From Myceligenerans salitolerans (GTDB lineage Bacteria > Actinomycetota > Actinomycetes > Actinomycetales > Cellulomonadaceae): 64,000 bases of DNA. The stretch spans positions 62,001 through 126,000 of the forward strand of contig NZ_JAFMPK010000020.1 of NCBI RefSeq assembly GCF_017349295.1. The letters run 5' to 3'. This document shows positions 9,739 through 18,629 of the stretch, in pieces. Below the pieces are notes generated by a model, which worked only from the letters and a program-made list of their open reading frames with translations, made no database searches and was not told the DNA's origin. A program made the position numbers and the translations under genes. How positions within the stretch are numbered: position 1 is the stretch's first letter; each line of letters starts with the position of its first letter.

Positions 9739-11346
9739 TCAGACGCCGAGCTGGTAGACGCCCCAGTGCGCCAGCACCAGGCCCAGGGCGACCGTGCCGG
9801 CCGCGACGGCCCAGAAGCCCACCGTGACGACCCGGGCACCGCGCCGGCGGCCGCCACCGGATCCGTCCGTGTCGGACACGCCGCCAGAGGCGACACGCCA
9901 CCCCACGGCACGACAGCGCAGCAGCAGGACCGCCGCCGCCACCACCGCGGCGATGCCGAGCACCCGGACCACGACCCAGCCGCCCTGGACCACCAGGGCG
10001 TTCTGCTCGTAGTCCAGTGCCAGCCGGGCGACGGCCAGCAGGTAGGCCACGAGACCCACCGCGGTCGCGACGGCCGTACCGGCCATCACCCCCAGCGGTA
10101 CGGCCATCCCGGGGGCGAGGCCGTGCCGGGTACGACCGGCCAGGCGGTTCGCCAGGAGGGCCGCACCGCCGCCGAGCAGCAGCGCGGCGGAACCGATCAC
10201 GATGCCCAGCACGACGACGCCGTCGGCGTACCAGTGCGGCTCCGGCACGGGCGCCGCCAGGTAGAGCTGTCGCGGCGGAGCGCCCGCGATCCGCGGCGCG
10301 GCGGTCGCCGTCTCCGGCAGGCCCTGCACCCAGGCCGCCGCGTCGCGTGCGTAGCCGGCGTGCAGGTGCAGGTCGTCACCGTGGGGCACGATGTCGTCCC
10401 CGAGCGGCTCGTCCGACACGTTGATCCCGTGGTTCGCCCCGTCGTAGAACCGTACGGTGACCGGCGCCCCGCCGCCGGTGGCCGTGTCCGCCAGGACCTG
10501 CCGCACGCCCTGCTCCATCGGCATCGAGGGGTCCGTCGCGCCGTACGCCATGAGGAGGGGATCCGTCTGCCGGCCCAGCCACGGACGGACGTCGAAGTCC
10601 GCGTACTCGAACCCTCCGCCCGGCAGGCGCATGCCGACCGCCCGGGGGATCGCCCGGAACACACCCTGGGGTACCCCGGTGTTGCGCAGATAGCTGTCCA
10701 TCGCGAACGCCGCCTGCTGCCGAGGCGGCACGACGGGCGCGGACACCCAGATCTGGAACGCCAGACGCGGGTCCTGCGCCATCATGACCGGTGCCACCCA
10801 GCAGCCCTCGGACTCCGCGTACAGTCCCACCCGGTCCGGGTCGACGCCGGGCACCTCCCGCAGGAACTCCACCGAGTGCTGGTAGTCACCCGCCATCCCG
10901 CCGTAGTCGCGGTGCCGCGTCGAGTAGTGGGCGAGGTACTTGTCGGGCACGAGAGTGACGATGCCCGCGCTCGCCAGGGCCGTGGCGGCCTCCGTGAACG
11001 CCTCGCTCGCCTTCCCCGTCCCGGCGCCGTGCACGAAGACGACGCCCGGCGCACTCTCGCGGCCGGGCTCCCGGCCCGCTCCGGTCACCGGCTCGCGCAA
11101 CAACCCGTCGACCGACGCGCCGTCGTCCAGATCGATCGTCACGGCGGTCTCACGCACCTCGTAGCGCCCGGGCTCCGAGAACCCGTCGAGCCCTCCGGCT
11201 TCGCCCGCGCCGATCGTCGTGTCCGCCGAGGCGGGCCTGATGTGCTCGGTGACCGGGACAGGATTCCATCCCGGCCCGGCCAGAGCACCTGCCGCCGCCA
11301 GCCCGAGCAGGATCGCGGCACTGGTCACGGCTGTGCGGAAGAGCAT
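9739..11346 (-). CDS. Secreted/membrane-anchored alpha/beta hydrolase
   Basis: A 535-residue protein with an N-terminal signal or anchor (residues 5-24), an alpha/beta-hydrolase domain (about 60-330) and a C-terminal block of about four helices with a basic loop. The hydrolase has the oxyanion-loop HGAGTG (106-111), a nucleophile elbow AESEG (Ser179), an acid in YGATDPSMP and a histidine in GANHGIN, so the triad is complete. This is the dienelactone-hydrolase/prolyl-oligopeptidase-like group, and the substrate is unknown. TAACCT lies six bases before the ATG, suggesting a leaderless message. Fusion of the hydrolase to several C-terminal helices is unusual. Confidence 0.8.
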   Translation of the reverse strand: MLFRTAVTSAAILLGLAAAGALAGPGWNPVPVTEHIRPASADTTIGAGEAGGLDGFSEPGRYEVRETAVTIDLDDGASVDGLLREPVTGAGREPGRESAPGVVFVHGAGTGKASEAFTEAATALASAGIVTLVPDKYLAHYSTRHRDYGGMAGDYQHSVEFLREVPGVDPDRVGLYAESEGCWVAPVMMAQDPRLAFQIWVSAPVVPPRQQAAFAMDSYLRNTGVPQGVFRAIPRAVGMRLPGGGFEYADFDVRPWLGRQTDPLLMAYGATDPSMPMEQGVRQVLADTATGGGAPVTVRFYDGANHGINVSDEPLGDDIVPHGDDLHLHAGYARDAAAWVQGLPETATAAPRIAGAPPRQLYLAAPVPEPHWYADGVVVLGIVIGSAALLLGGGAALLANRLAGRTRHGLAPGMAVPLGVMAGTAVATAVGLVAYLLAVARLALDYEQNALVVQGGWVVVRVLGIAAVVAAAVLLLRCRAVGWRVASGGVSDTDGSGGGRRRGARVVTVGFWAVAAGTVALGLVLAHWGVYQLGV

Positions 11347-11374
11347 CTTCCGAGGTTACCCGCCGATCCGGGAG

Positions 11375-12343
11375 TCAGAAGCCCAGGCGCCGCAGTTGCT
11401 TCGGGTCACGCTGCCAGTCCTTGGCGACCTTCACGTGGAGGTCGAGATACACCCGGCTGCCGAGCAGCGCCTCGATGCCCCGGCGCGCCTCCGTACCGAC
11501 GGAACGCAGCCGGGAACCGCCCCGGCCGATGACGATCGCCTTCTGCGAGTCGCGCTCCACGAACAGGTTGACGCGGACGTCGAGCAGCGGCGGGCGCCCC
11601 TTCGCCTCGTCGCCCGAGCCCTCCCGCTCGACGATCTCCTCGACCACCACGGCCAGCGAGTGCGGCAGCTCGTCCCGCACGCCCTCCAGCGCCGCCTCGC
11701 GCACGAGCTCCGCGACCATGACCGCCTCGGGCTCGTCGGTGAGCTCGCCACCGGGATAGAGCTCGGGGCCCTCGGGCAGGTGCCCGACCAGGACGTCGGA
11801 CAGCTCGCCGACCTGGAACCCGTCCTTGGCGGAGACCGGCACGATGTCGGCCCACTCGCGGTCCACGGACGCCGCGAGCTCCTGCACGGCGAGCAGGTGG
11901 TCGACCATCGCGGAGCGGTCCACGGTGTCGGCCTTGGTCACCACCGCCACGACCGGCACCTTGAAGGACCCGGTCCTGCGTGTCGAGACCGTCTCCGCGA
12001 GCTGCTGCGCGATGTACCGGTCACCCGGCCCGATCTTCTGGTCCGCCGGCAGGCAGAACGCGATGACGTCGACCTCGCTCAACGTGTCCCGTACCAGGTC
12101 GTTGAGCCGCTCGCCGAGCAGCGTGCGCGGCCGGTGGAGGCCCGGCGTGTCCACGAGGACCAGCTGCGCGTCGGGCCGGTGCACGATGCCGCGGATGGTG
12201 TGCCGCGTGGTCTGCGGCCGCGCGGACATGATCGCGACCTTCTCCCCCACCAGCGCGTTCGTCAGCGTGGACTTGCCCACGTTGGGCCGGCCGACCAGGC
12301 AGGCGAAGCCGGACCGGTGGACCGGAGAGGTGTCGTCGTTCAC
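11375..12343 (-). CDS. era: GTPase Era
   Basis: Era binds GTP and the 3' end of 16S rRNA and helps mature the 30S subunit. The 322-residue product has the G1 loop GRPNVGKST (18-26), a switch region with TTRHTIRG, G3 DTPG (65-68), G4 TKAD near 136 and a C-terminal KH domain with VIGRGGSRL near 280. The basic C-terminal tail (DPKQLRRLGF) is typical of the family. The start overlaps the stop of the CorC-like gene (ATGA). The phoH-ybeY-corC-era order is a conserved ribosome/RNA-maturation operon of actinobacteria. Confidence 0.97.
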   Translation of the reverse strand: MNDDTSPVHRSGFACLVGRPNVGKSTLTNALVGEKVAIMSARPQTTRHTIRGIVHRPDAQLVLVDTPGLHRPRTLLGERLNDLVRDTLSEVDVIAFCLPADQKIGPGDRYIAQQLAETVSTRRTGSFKVPVVAVVTKADTVDRSAMVDHLLAVQELAASVDREWADIVPVSAKDGFQVGELSDVLVGHLPEGPELYPGGELTDEPEAVMVAELVREAALEGVRDELPHSLAVVVEEIVEREGSGDEAKGRPPLLDVRVNLFVERDSQKAIVIGRGGSRLRSVGTEARRGIEALLGSRVYLDLHVKVAKDWQRDPKQLRRLGF

Positions 12344-13767
12344 GCGTGTGCTTCCTTCTCGTACTTCGGCGGTCGCCCGGGCTTCGGCGGATGCGCGGCG
12401 TCCACCGGCTGCCCGGCGTCCGGGGGCGGGCCGACGACACCGGACGGCGCGGGCTCGTCCCCATTGTCGCCGTCCGCCGGGGTGACCCTGCGTACGACGA
12501 TGGTCGCGAGCTGCTTGCGACGTCCCTCGACCCGTTCCGCCGTCAGGTGGAGGCCCGAGACCTCGGCCGCCGAACCCGCGAGCGGCACCTTGCCGAGCGC
12601 CTTGGCGAGCAGCCCACCCGTGGTGTCGACGTCGTCGTCGTCCAGGCGCAGGTCGAAGAGCTCACCGAGCTCGTCGACCGGCATCCGGGCCGGCACGCGG
12701 TAGGCGCCGTCGGACAGTTCCTCCGGCTCCTGGACGGGGACCGTGTCGTGCTCGTCGGTCAGCTCGCCGACGAGTTCCTCGAGCAGGTCCTCGATCGTCA
12801 CGAGGCCGGCGATCCCGCCGTACTCGTCCACCACGAGCGCGATGTGTGACGCCGAGGCCTGCATCTCGCGCAGCAAGGCATCGACCGGCTTGGACTCCGG
12901 CACGAACACCGCCTCGCGCGCGACCTCCGCGGCCGGCTGCGCACCGGCGCCCTCGCCCTCGTCGACGGGCCAGTGCACGGCGGCGACGACATCCTTGAGG
13001 TACGCCACGCCGACGACGTCGTCCACGGACTCCCCGATCACCGGCACGCGGGAGAAGCCCGAGCGCAGGAGCAGCCGCAGCACCTTGGTGAGCGGGGTGT
13101 CGGCGGCGACGGTGATCATGTCGGTGCGGGGCACCATCACCTCGCGGACGATCGTGTCGGCCAGCTCGATCGCGGAGCGCAGCAGCTCCCGGTCCTCCTC
13201 CTCCAGATCCTCGGACTCGCCGACGCGGTAGGCGACGTCGCGCCGGTCCTCCTCGACGGCCGACGGGGCCCGCGGGACCGAGAGCCGCGTGAGCCGTGCC
13301 ACGCCCCGCGACACCACGGTCAGCATCGGTGCGAGGGCGAGCAGCACGTGGACCGGCCGCCGGAAACCGAGGGCGCGCGGCGAGACCCGCACGAACAGCA
13401 CGCCGACCCCCAGGCCGGCGGCCAGGGCGACGAGCATGACGAGCAGTTCCGGAACGGGGTCGCCCGACGGCGGGTCCGGGATCGCCTGCTGGACCAGGAG
13501 GGTCGCGGCGGCGATCGCCACCACCTCGGCGGTCACGCGCACCAGCGCGAACGAGGCCACCGTCGCGGTCGGCTCCACGACGAGGGCCAGCGCGGAACGG
13601 GCCCGGGCGGCGCGGGCCGGATCGGGCTCGGGTCCGTGCTCGGCGTCCGCGAGACACTCCGCGAGCCCCGACCGGGTGACGCGCAGGAGCGCGGCCTCAC
13701 CGGCCGAGAGCACGCTCGCCAGGGCGAAGCCCACGAGAGCGGCCAGGGCGAGAAGACTTGCCGTCAC
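12340..13767 (-). CDS. CNNM/CorC-HlyC family membrane protein (DUF21 and CBS domains)
   Basis: A 475-residue integral membrane protein. Residues 1-165 hold a DUF21 transmembrane domain with about four helices. They are followed by paired CBS domains (EVMVPRTDMITV near 220, then VVDEYGGIAGLVTIEDLLEELVG near 310) and a C-terminal CorC/HlyC domain. Relatives act in magnesium or cobalt export, despite the old name hemolysin. CBS pairs usually sense adenine nucleotides. The GTG start lies 10 bp after the ybeY stop, and its end overlaps era, placing it inside the phoH-era operon. Confidence 0.92.
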   Translation of the reverse strand: MTASLLALAALVGFALASVLSAGEAALLRVTRSGLAECLADAEHGPEPDPARAARARSALALVVEPTATVASFALVRVTAEVVAIAAATLLVQQAIPDPPSGDPVPELLVMLVALAAGLGVGVLFVRVSPRALGFRRPVHVLLALAPMLTVVSRGVARLTRLSVPRAPSAVEEDRRDVAYRVGESEDLEEEDRELLRSAIELADTIVREVMVPRTDMITVAADTPLTKVLRLLLRSGFSRVPVIGESVDDVVGVAYLKDVVAAVHWPVDEGEGAGAQPAAEVAREAVFVPESKPVDALLREMQASASHIALVVDEYGGIAGLVTIEDLLEELVGELTDEHDTVPVQEPEELSDGAYRVPARMPVDELGELFDLRLDDDDVDTTGGLLAKALGKVPLAGSAAEVSGLHLTAERVEGRRKQLATIVVRRVTPADGDNGDEPAPSGVVGPPPDAGQPVDAAHPPKPGRPPKYEKEAHA

Positions 13768-13777
13768 GACGGGTTCC

Positions 13778-14230
13778 TCAGCGGTTGGCCAGGAAGGTCA
13801 GGAGAAGCCGGCGCTGCAGCGCGAACATCTCCTTCTCCTCCTCCGGCTCGGCGTGGTCGTAGCCGAGGAGGTGCAGAATGCCGTGCACGGTCAGCAGGAG
13901 AAGTTCCTCGGCGGTGGAGTGCCCCGCCGTCCGCGCCTGCTTGGCGGCCACCTCGGGGCACAGCACGATGTCGCCGAGCGTGCCGGGGGCCAGCTCCTCA
14001 CCCTCCCGTCCGGGGCGCAGCTCGTCCATCGGAAAGGACAGCACGTCCGTGGGGCCGGGCTCGTCCATCCACTGCACGTGCAGGTCGCTCATCGTCGTGG
14101 CGTCCACGAACAGGACCGACAGCTCCGACTGCGGGTGAACGTGCATGGCATCCAGCACGTACCGGCCCAGGGCGGCGAACTCCGCCTCGTCGACCTCGTG
14201 TCCGGACTCGTTGTTGACCTCGATGCTCAC
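13778..14230 (-). CDS. ybeY: Endoribonuclease YbeY (rRNA maturation factor)
   Basis: YbeY is a zinc-dependent endoribonuclease needed for 16S rRNA 3'-end processing and ribosome quality control. The 150-residue protein ends with the metal motif [11 protein letters not shown] (H-x3-H-x5-H). The frame stays open upstream, but the GTG at 14230 has AGGAG six bases before it and gives the family's usual N terminus ([10 protein letters not shown]). That GTG is only 8 bp from the phoH stop, so the two genes are co-translated in order. Confidence 0.95.
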   Translation of the reverse strand: MSIEVNNESGHEVDEAEFAALGRYVLDAMHVHPQSELSVLFVDATTMSDLHVQWMDEPGPTDVLSFPMDELRPGREGEELAPGTLGDIVLCPEVAAKQARTAGHSTAEELLLLTVHGILHLLGYDHAEPEEEKEMFALQRRLLLTFLANR

Positions 14231-14238
14231 CCGTGCTC

Positions 14239-15312
14239 CTAGCGCCGGCGCCGCTGCGGCGGCCGGTGGTCCTGGGGCTGGCGCCCCGGACGCTGCCCGT
14301 TCGTCACGACGTCCCACCGGGCGTACGCGTCGATGATGTCGCTCACGAGCCGGTGGCGTACGACGTCGGCCGAACCCAGACGGCAGAACTCGACGTCGTC
14401 GACGCCTGCCAGGACGTCCTCCACCGCACGAAGACCCGAGGTCTGGTTACCGGGCAGGTCGACCTGCGTGGCGTCACCCGTGATGACCATCCGGGAGCCG
14501 AACCCGAGGCGGGTGAGGAACATCTTCATCTGCTCCGTCGAGGTGTTCTGCGCCTCGTCCAGGATGATGAACGCGTCGTTCAGCGACCGGCCGCGCATGA
14601 AGGCCAGCGGCGCGACCTCGATGGTCCCGTTCTCCACGAGCTTCGGGACCTGCTCCGGGTCGATCATGTCGTGCAGGGCGTCGTACAGGGGCCGCAGGTA
14701 GGGGTCGATCTTCTCGGTGAGGGAACCGGGCAGATAGCCCAGTCGCTCGCCCGCCTCGACGGCCGGGCGGGTCAGGATGATGCGGTTGACCTGCTTGGCC
14801 TGGAGGGCCTGCACGGCCTTGGCCATCGCGAGATACGTCTTGCCCGTACCGGCCGGGCCGAGCCCGAACGTGATCGTGTTCGCGTCGATCGCCTCGACGT
14901 AGTGCTTCTGCCCGGGTGTCTTGGGCCGGATGGTGCGGCCGCGGTTCGACAGGATGTCGAAGGTCAGGACGTCGGCAGGGCGCTGGGCCGACGCCGCCGT
15001 GAGCATCCTGATCGAGCGGGTGACCACCTCGGGTGTCAGCTGCGTGCCGGCCTCGACGACCTGGATCAGCTCGTCGAGGAGCCGTGCGACGAGCTCGACG
15101 TCTCCGGGAGGACCCGACACGGCGATCTCGTTGCCGCGGGCATGGACGTCGACCTGGGCGAACCCGTCCTCGATGGCACGGAGCACGGCATCCTGGCTGC
15201 CGAGCAGAGCGACCATCGGGACATGGGCCGGGACGACGACGCGATGTTCGGTGCCGCGCTGCGGCCTGCGGTCCGTCTGCTGGGCGGGTGCGTGCGATGC
15301 GGAAGTTGTCAT
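14239..15312 (-). CDS. phoH: PhoH-like ATPase
   Basis: A 357-residue ATPase of the PhoH/YbeZ family, which works with YbeY and Era in RNA processing. The Walker A is GPAGTGKT (152-159) and the Walker B is IILDEAQN near 247; MVITGD and [10 protein letters not shown] follow as sensor and arginine-finger regions. The N-terminal ~100 residues resemble an RNA-binding KH-like module. The C-terminal tail is rich in Gln, Pro and Arg. Minus-strand TAGGAT at 15369-15364 is a likely -10 box, placing the operon promoter in the 190-bp gap upstream. Confidence 0.95.
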   Translation of the reverse strand: MTTSASHAPAQQTDRRPQRGTEHRVVVPAHVPMVALLGSQDAVLRAIEDGFAQVDVHARGNEIAVSGPPGDVELVARLLDELIQVVEAGTQLTPEVVTRSIRMLTAASAQRPADVLTFDILSNRGRTIRPKTPGQKHYVEAIDANTITFGLGPAGTGKTYLAMAKAVQALQAKQVNRIILTRPAVEAGERLGYLPGSLTEKIDPYLRPLYDALHDMIDPEQVPKLVENGTIEVAPLAFMRGRSLNDAFIILDEAQNTSTEQMKMFLTRLGFGSRMVITGDATQVDLPGNQTSGLRAVEDVLAGVDDVEFCRLGSADVVRHRLVSDIIDAYARWDVVTNGQRPGRQPQDHRPPQRRRR

Positions 15313-15502
15313 GGGCCGGCTGATGCCGATGCGCTCCTCGATCCGGGTCTGGATGACCCTCTCATCCTATCGACCCGGACCCGGTCCGCGCCGCCCCATT
15401 TCCGTACCAGTTCGGAGCCCGGTGCCGGAAGTTCCTCACGGCCCGCCCGGGGTACGCGGCTCGGCGTCCGACCGTCGCTCCTCGCCGCGGTTCGTCGCCG
15501 GC

Positions 15503-15862
15503 TCAGAAGCCCGCGAGCTGCGTTCCCGCCAGCACGTGGGCGTGGGCGTGGAAGACGGTCTGACCGGCCTTGGGGCCGACGTTGCAGATCAGACGGTACT
15601 GACCGTCCGCCAGGTCGGAGGCGACCTGGTCGGCCAGGCCGACGACGTCGGCCAGGACCTCGGGGCTCGCGCCCGCCAGCGCCCCCACGTCGGCATGATG
15701 CCTGCGGGGCACCACCAGCACGTGGACGGGCGCCTTGGGGTCGATGTCCTTGAACGCGACCGCCGAGTCCGACTGCCCCACCACCTCGGCCGGGACCTCG
15801 CCCGCGACGATCTTGCAGAACAGGCAGTCGTCGCTCTTCTCCCCGGCCTTCTCCGTACTCAT
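15503..15862 (-). CDS. Histidine-triad (HIT) nucleotide-binding protein
   Basis: A 119-residue HINT-type protein that hydrolyses nucleotide phosphoramidates. It has the zinc-type CLFC near the N terminus, the central VLVVPRRHH strand and the triad HAHAH near the C terminus. The ATG at 15862 is preferred over the one at 15880 because GAGGAG lies 7 nt before it. HIT genes commonly sit just upstream of phoH in actinobacteria, as here. Confidence 0.93.
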   Translation of the reverse strand: MSTEKAGEKSDDCLFCKIVAGEVPAEVVGQSDSAVAFKDIDPKAPVHVLVVPRRHHADVGALAGASPEVLADVVGLADQVASDLADGQYRLICNVGPKAGQTVFHAHAHVLAGTQLAGF

Positions 15863-16202
15863 CTGCGTGCTCCTCACCATGGCCGCAGATTACCGGGCAC
15901 GGACCACCGGCGCCCGCACTGGGCCGCTCGCCCGCACGGGGCCGCTCCACGAGGCGCTGCCCGCACCGGACGAGGTGGCCGGACGGCGGCGGGCACCGGC
16001 CCGATCTCCCGGGCGGGACCCGACGCCACGGGCGTCCGGCCCCTACTCGAAATTGTTATCTCGTCCGAAGTGCCAGACTTCGCCAACTGTGGTTGAGTCT
16101 GCCCGTTCGACGGGTGGCGCCCCAGACCCCCGCAGATCGGACACGTTCTCGCCGATGCCGCCGCCCTGACCGGCGGTTGTCCGTACACCCAGGAGGTTCA
16201 GC
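15863..16202. other. Divergent promoter region, no gene
   Basis: About 340 bp between the HIT gene and the HhH/OmpA operon. The first part is GC-rich without a convincing frame. The stretch around 16044-16100 is unusually AT-rich for this genome and contains TTGTTATC and a perfect inverted repeat CGAAGT-gccag-ACTTCG (16066-16082), so it probably carries the promoter and perhaps an operator for the plus-strand operon. AGGAGG lies six bases before the 16203 start. Confidence 0.45.
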
Positions 16203-17657
16203 GTGGGTTGGTTCATCACCCAGTCGCTCCTATTCATCATCATCACCGCGATCATCTTCTTCCTGATCGGCCTGTGGGTCGGCTGGATCCTATGGGCCCG
16301 CCGGAACAAGACCACCGGCAAGCACACCGCCGAGACGGTCGAGAGGAAGTCGCCGGCGAGCACGTCAGCCAAGAACTCGGTGGAGAAGGCCGGCGCCACC
16401 ACCTCGGGCACCGCGACGACGGCCGCGGACTCGCACGAGACCACCACGCCGCTCGCCGCCACCGCCGGTGAGACCGGCAGCGACGGTGAGACCCGCAGCG
16501 ACGGTGAGGCCGGCAGCACCGGTGAGGCCGAGGACACGCCGGACCCGGCCGCCGCGGCCGGCGAGGCGGACGGCTCCGGCGGGGCGAGCACGGAGCCGTC
16601 GGACATCGAGGACGAGAACCTCGCTGTCTACGCAGGCGTCGAGGCGCAGGTCGTCGCCGAGGCGGAGGCCGCCACCCGGGAGGCCGCGGTCGACGAACCG
16701 GAGGCCGGGACCCAGGACGACCTCACGCGCATCGAGGGTGTCGGACCGAAGATCGCCGCCGCGTTGCGGGCCGCGGGCTACGGCTCCTACGCCAAGGTCG
16801 CCGAGGCCTCGGAGGACGACCTCCGCCAGGCACTCGCCGCCTCCGGGATCAAGTTCGCCCCGGCCGCGATGTCCTTCGCCGCGCAGGCGCAGTACCTGGT
16901 CGAGGGTGACGAGGAAGGGCTGGAGGAGTACCAGGACTACCTGATCGCCGGGCGCGAGCGGCGCAGCGCCGACTTCGTCGAGGAGGTCGACTACACCGAC
17001 GTCGACGAGATCGAGGGCCGGGACGCCAAGGAGGCTGCGCTTGCCGCCGACGCGGCGAAGGCGGCCGAGGCGACGGGCGAGGACGTCGACACCGAGGCGG
17101 TGGCCGACGACGCGACGACGGCCGGGAGCGACGCCAGGACGGCGGGAGACGACGCGACCCCGGCGGGAAGCGACGCCGGGACGGCGGGAGACGACGCGAC
17201 CGCGGCCCGAAGCGACGCCGGGACGGCGGGAGACACCGCCGCCGCGGCGGGTGCGGCCGCCGCACCGGACCAGCCGGCCGATGACGACCTCAAGGTGATC
17301 GAGGGCATCGGCCCGAAGATCGAGAAGGCCCTGAAGGCCGCCGGGATCACGGCGTACGCACAGGTCGCCGCTGCGTCCGAGGCGGAGCTGCGCGAGTCGA
17401 TCGGCAAGAGCGGCATCAAGTTCGCCCCGTCCGTCAAGACCTGGGCCCAGCAGGCGCAGTACCTGGTGGAAGGCGACGGCGAGGGCCTCGACGAGTACCA
17501 GGACTACCTCATCGGCGGTCAGGAACGCGGCACGACGACGTTCGTCGAGGACGTCGACTACACCGACGTCGACGAGGTCGAGGGTGAGGCCGCCAAGGCG
17601 GCCGCGCTCGCGGCGGACGCGAAGAAGGTCGCGGAGGCAGAGGGCGGGAAGGCATGA
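16203..17657 (+). CDS. Membrane-anchored protein with two helix-hairpin-helix modules
   Basis: The 484-residue product has one N-terminal membrane helix (about 5-30) and a Thr/Ser/Gly-rich low-complexity stalk. Two copies of an ~95-residue module follow, at about 173-275 and 360-470. Each begins with a helix-hairpin-helix core (RIEGVGPKIAAALRAAGY; VIEGIGPKIEKALKAAGI), continues with IKFAP and AQAQYLVEGD, and ends in EEYQDYLI and a VDYTDVDE acidic tail. The hairpin matches the predicted flap-endonuclease-like (COG3743/DUF4332) helix-hairpin-helix group. No nuclease residues are evident. It overlaps the OmpA-like gene by ATGA. The role is unknown; I infer a DNA-, RNA- or protein-binding scaffold at the membrane. 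Confidence 0.8.
   Translation: MGWFITQSLLFIIITAIIFFLIGLWVGWILWARRNKTTGKHTAETVERKSPASTSAKNSVEKAGATTSGTATTAADSHETTTPLAATAGETGSDGETRSDGEAGSTGEAEDTPDPAAAAGEADGSGGASTEPSDIEDENLAVYAGVEAQVVAEAEAATREAAVDEPEAGTQDDLTRIEGVGPKIAAALRAAGYGSYAKVAEASEDDLRQALAASGIKFAPAAMSFAAQAQYLVEGDEEGLEEYQDYLIAGRERRSADFVEEVDYTDVDEIEGRDAKEAALAADAAKAAEATGEDVDTEAVADDATTAGSDARTAGDDATPAGSDAGTAGDDATAARSDAGTAGDTAAAAGAAAAPDQPADDDLKVIEGIGPKIEKALKAAGITAYAQVAAASEAELRESIGKSGIKFAPSVKTWAQQAQYLVEGDGEGLDEYQDYLIGGQERGTTTFVEDVDYTDVDEVEGEAAKAAALAADAKKVAEAEGGKA
17106..17231 (+). repeat. Three tandem 42-bp units within the HhH-protein linker
   Basis: Three in-frame 42-bp units encode variants of DDATxAxSDAxTAG (14 residues). They lie in the acidic linker between the two helix-hairpin-helix modules and probably change linker length by slippage. 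Confidence 0.85.
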
Positions 17658-18571
17658 GCTCGCTGAAGCCCCTGCTCGCCCCGGTGACCGTGGCGGTGCT
17701 GGTCCTGGCCGGGCTGTCGGGCTGGCAGGACACCGTCTTCCGCGAGCAGATCGAGGAGAAGCTCACCGCGAGCTCCCGAGAGGCGCTCTCCGGCGTCGGT
17801 CTCGACGCGGCCGAGGTCGCCTTCACCGGTCGCGACGCGATCGTGGAGGCGGACACCGCCGGGGCCGCGGCCACGGCGGGCGCCGTGGTCCGGGACGTCA
17901 CCGGCGTGCGGGCCGTGCAGGCCATGGGCCCGGAGGGCGAGGTCGAGCCCAGCTCCGCCGCGCAGACGACGCCGGCCGACGACGGCGTGGACGACGACGG
18001 TGCCGGAGGCGGAACCGAGGACGACGAGGCGACCGACGACGTCGCTTCCGACGGCGCCGATCAGGAGGAGGAAGCCGACGTCGCGGACGATACGGAGGGC
18101 TCGGACGACTCCGGTTCCGACAGCGACGACGCGCAGGACACCGACTCCGACGCGGACGCCACGGATGCGGACACCGACTCCTCCGACTCGGACCGCGAGC
18201 CCACGAAGAAGGAACGCGACAGGGCGCAGGAGGACCTGGTCGAGATCCCGAACATCACCTTCGTCACGAACAGCGCCCGGCTGACCAAGGACGGCAGGAA
18301 GGTGGTCCGGCAGGCGGCCGACGTGCTGGAGGAACACCCGGACATACGCGTCCGGATCGAGGGCCACACGGACTCCCGGGGTGACGAGGACGACAACCTG
18401 AGACTGAGCGAGCGCCGTGCGCTCACGGTGCTGGACCGGCTCGTCGACCTCGGCGTGGACGAGGACCGGCTGGCCCACAAGGGCTTCGGCGAGTCCGATC
18501 CCCTGATCGCTCCGCGAACCTTCGCGGATCTGGAGAAGAACCGCCGCGTGGAGTTCGTGGTCCTGGACTGA
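17654..18571 (+). CDS. OmpA-family protein (ArfA/OmpATb-like)
   Basis: A 305-residue protein with an N-terminal membrane helix (8-24). A BON-like domain (about 27-98, with a hydrophobic AAEVAFTGRDAIVEAD strand pattern) is followed by an extremely acidic Asp/Ser/Thr linker (about 105-190) and a C-terminal OmpA peptidoglycan-binding domain containing IEGHTDSRGDEDDN, LRLSERRA and NRRVEFVV. This is the order seen in mycobacterial ArfA (OmpATb). The Asp-rich linker is likely disordered and outside the membrane. Its start overlaps the HhH protein by four bases, so the two are almost surely made together, suggesting a joint complex tethering membrane and cell wall. Confidence 0.88.
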   Translation: MSSLKPLLAPVTVAVLVLAGLSGWQDTVFREQIEEKLTASSREALSGVGLDAAEVAFTGRDAIVEADTAGAAATAGAVVRDVTGVRAVQAMGPEGEVEPSSAAQTTPADDGVDDDGAGGGTEDDEATDDVASDGADQEEEADVADDTEGSDDSGSDSDDAQDTDSDADATDADTDSSDSDREPTKKERDRAQEDLVEIPNITFVTNSARLTKDGRKVVRQAADVLEEHPDIRVRIEGHTDSRGDEDDNLRLSERRALTVLDRLVDLGVDEDRLAHKGFGESDPLIAPRTFADLEKNRRVEFVVLD

Positions 18572-18629
18572 CTCCGAGGACGGCCGTCACAGGCCTCCGT
18601 GCCCGGGCAGGTCCCGGACCGGCCGGATG

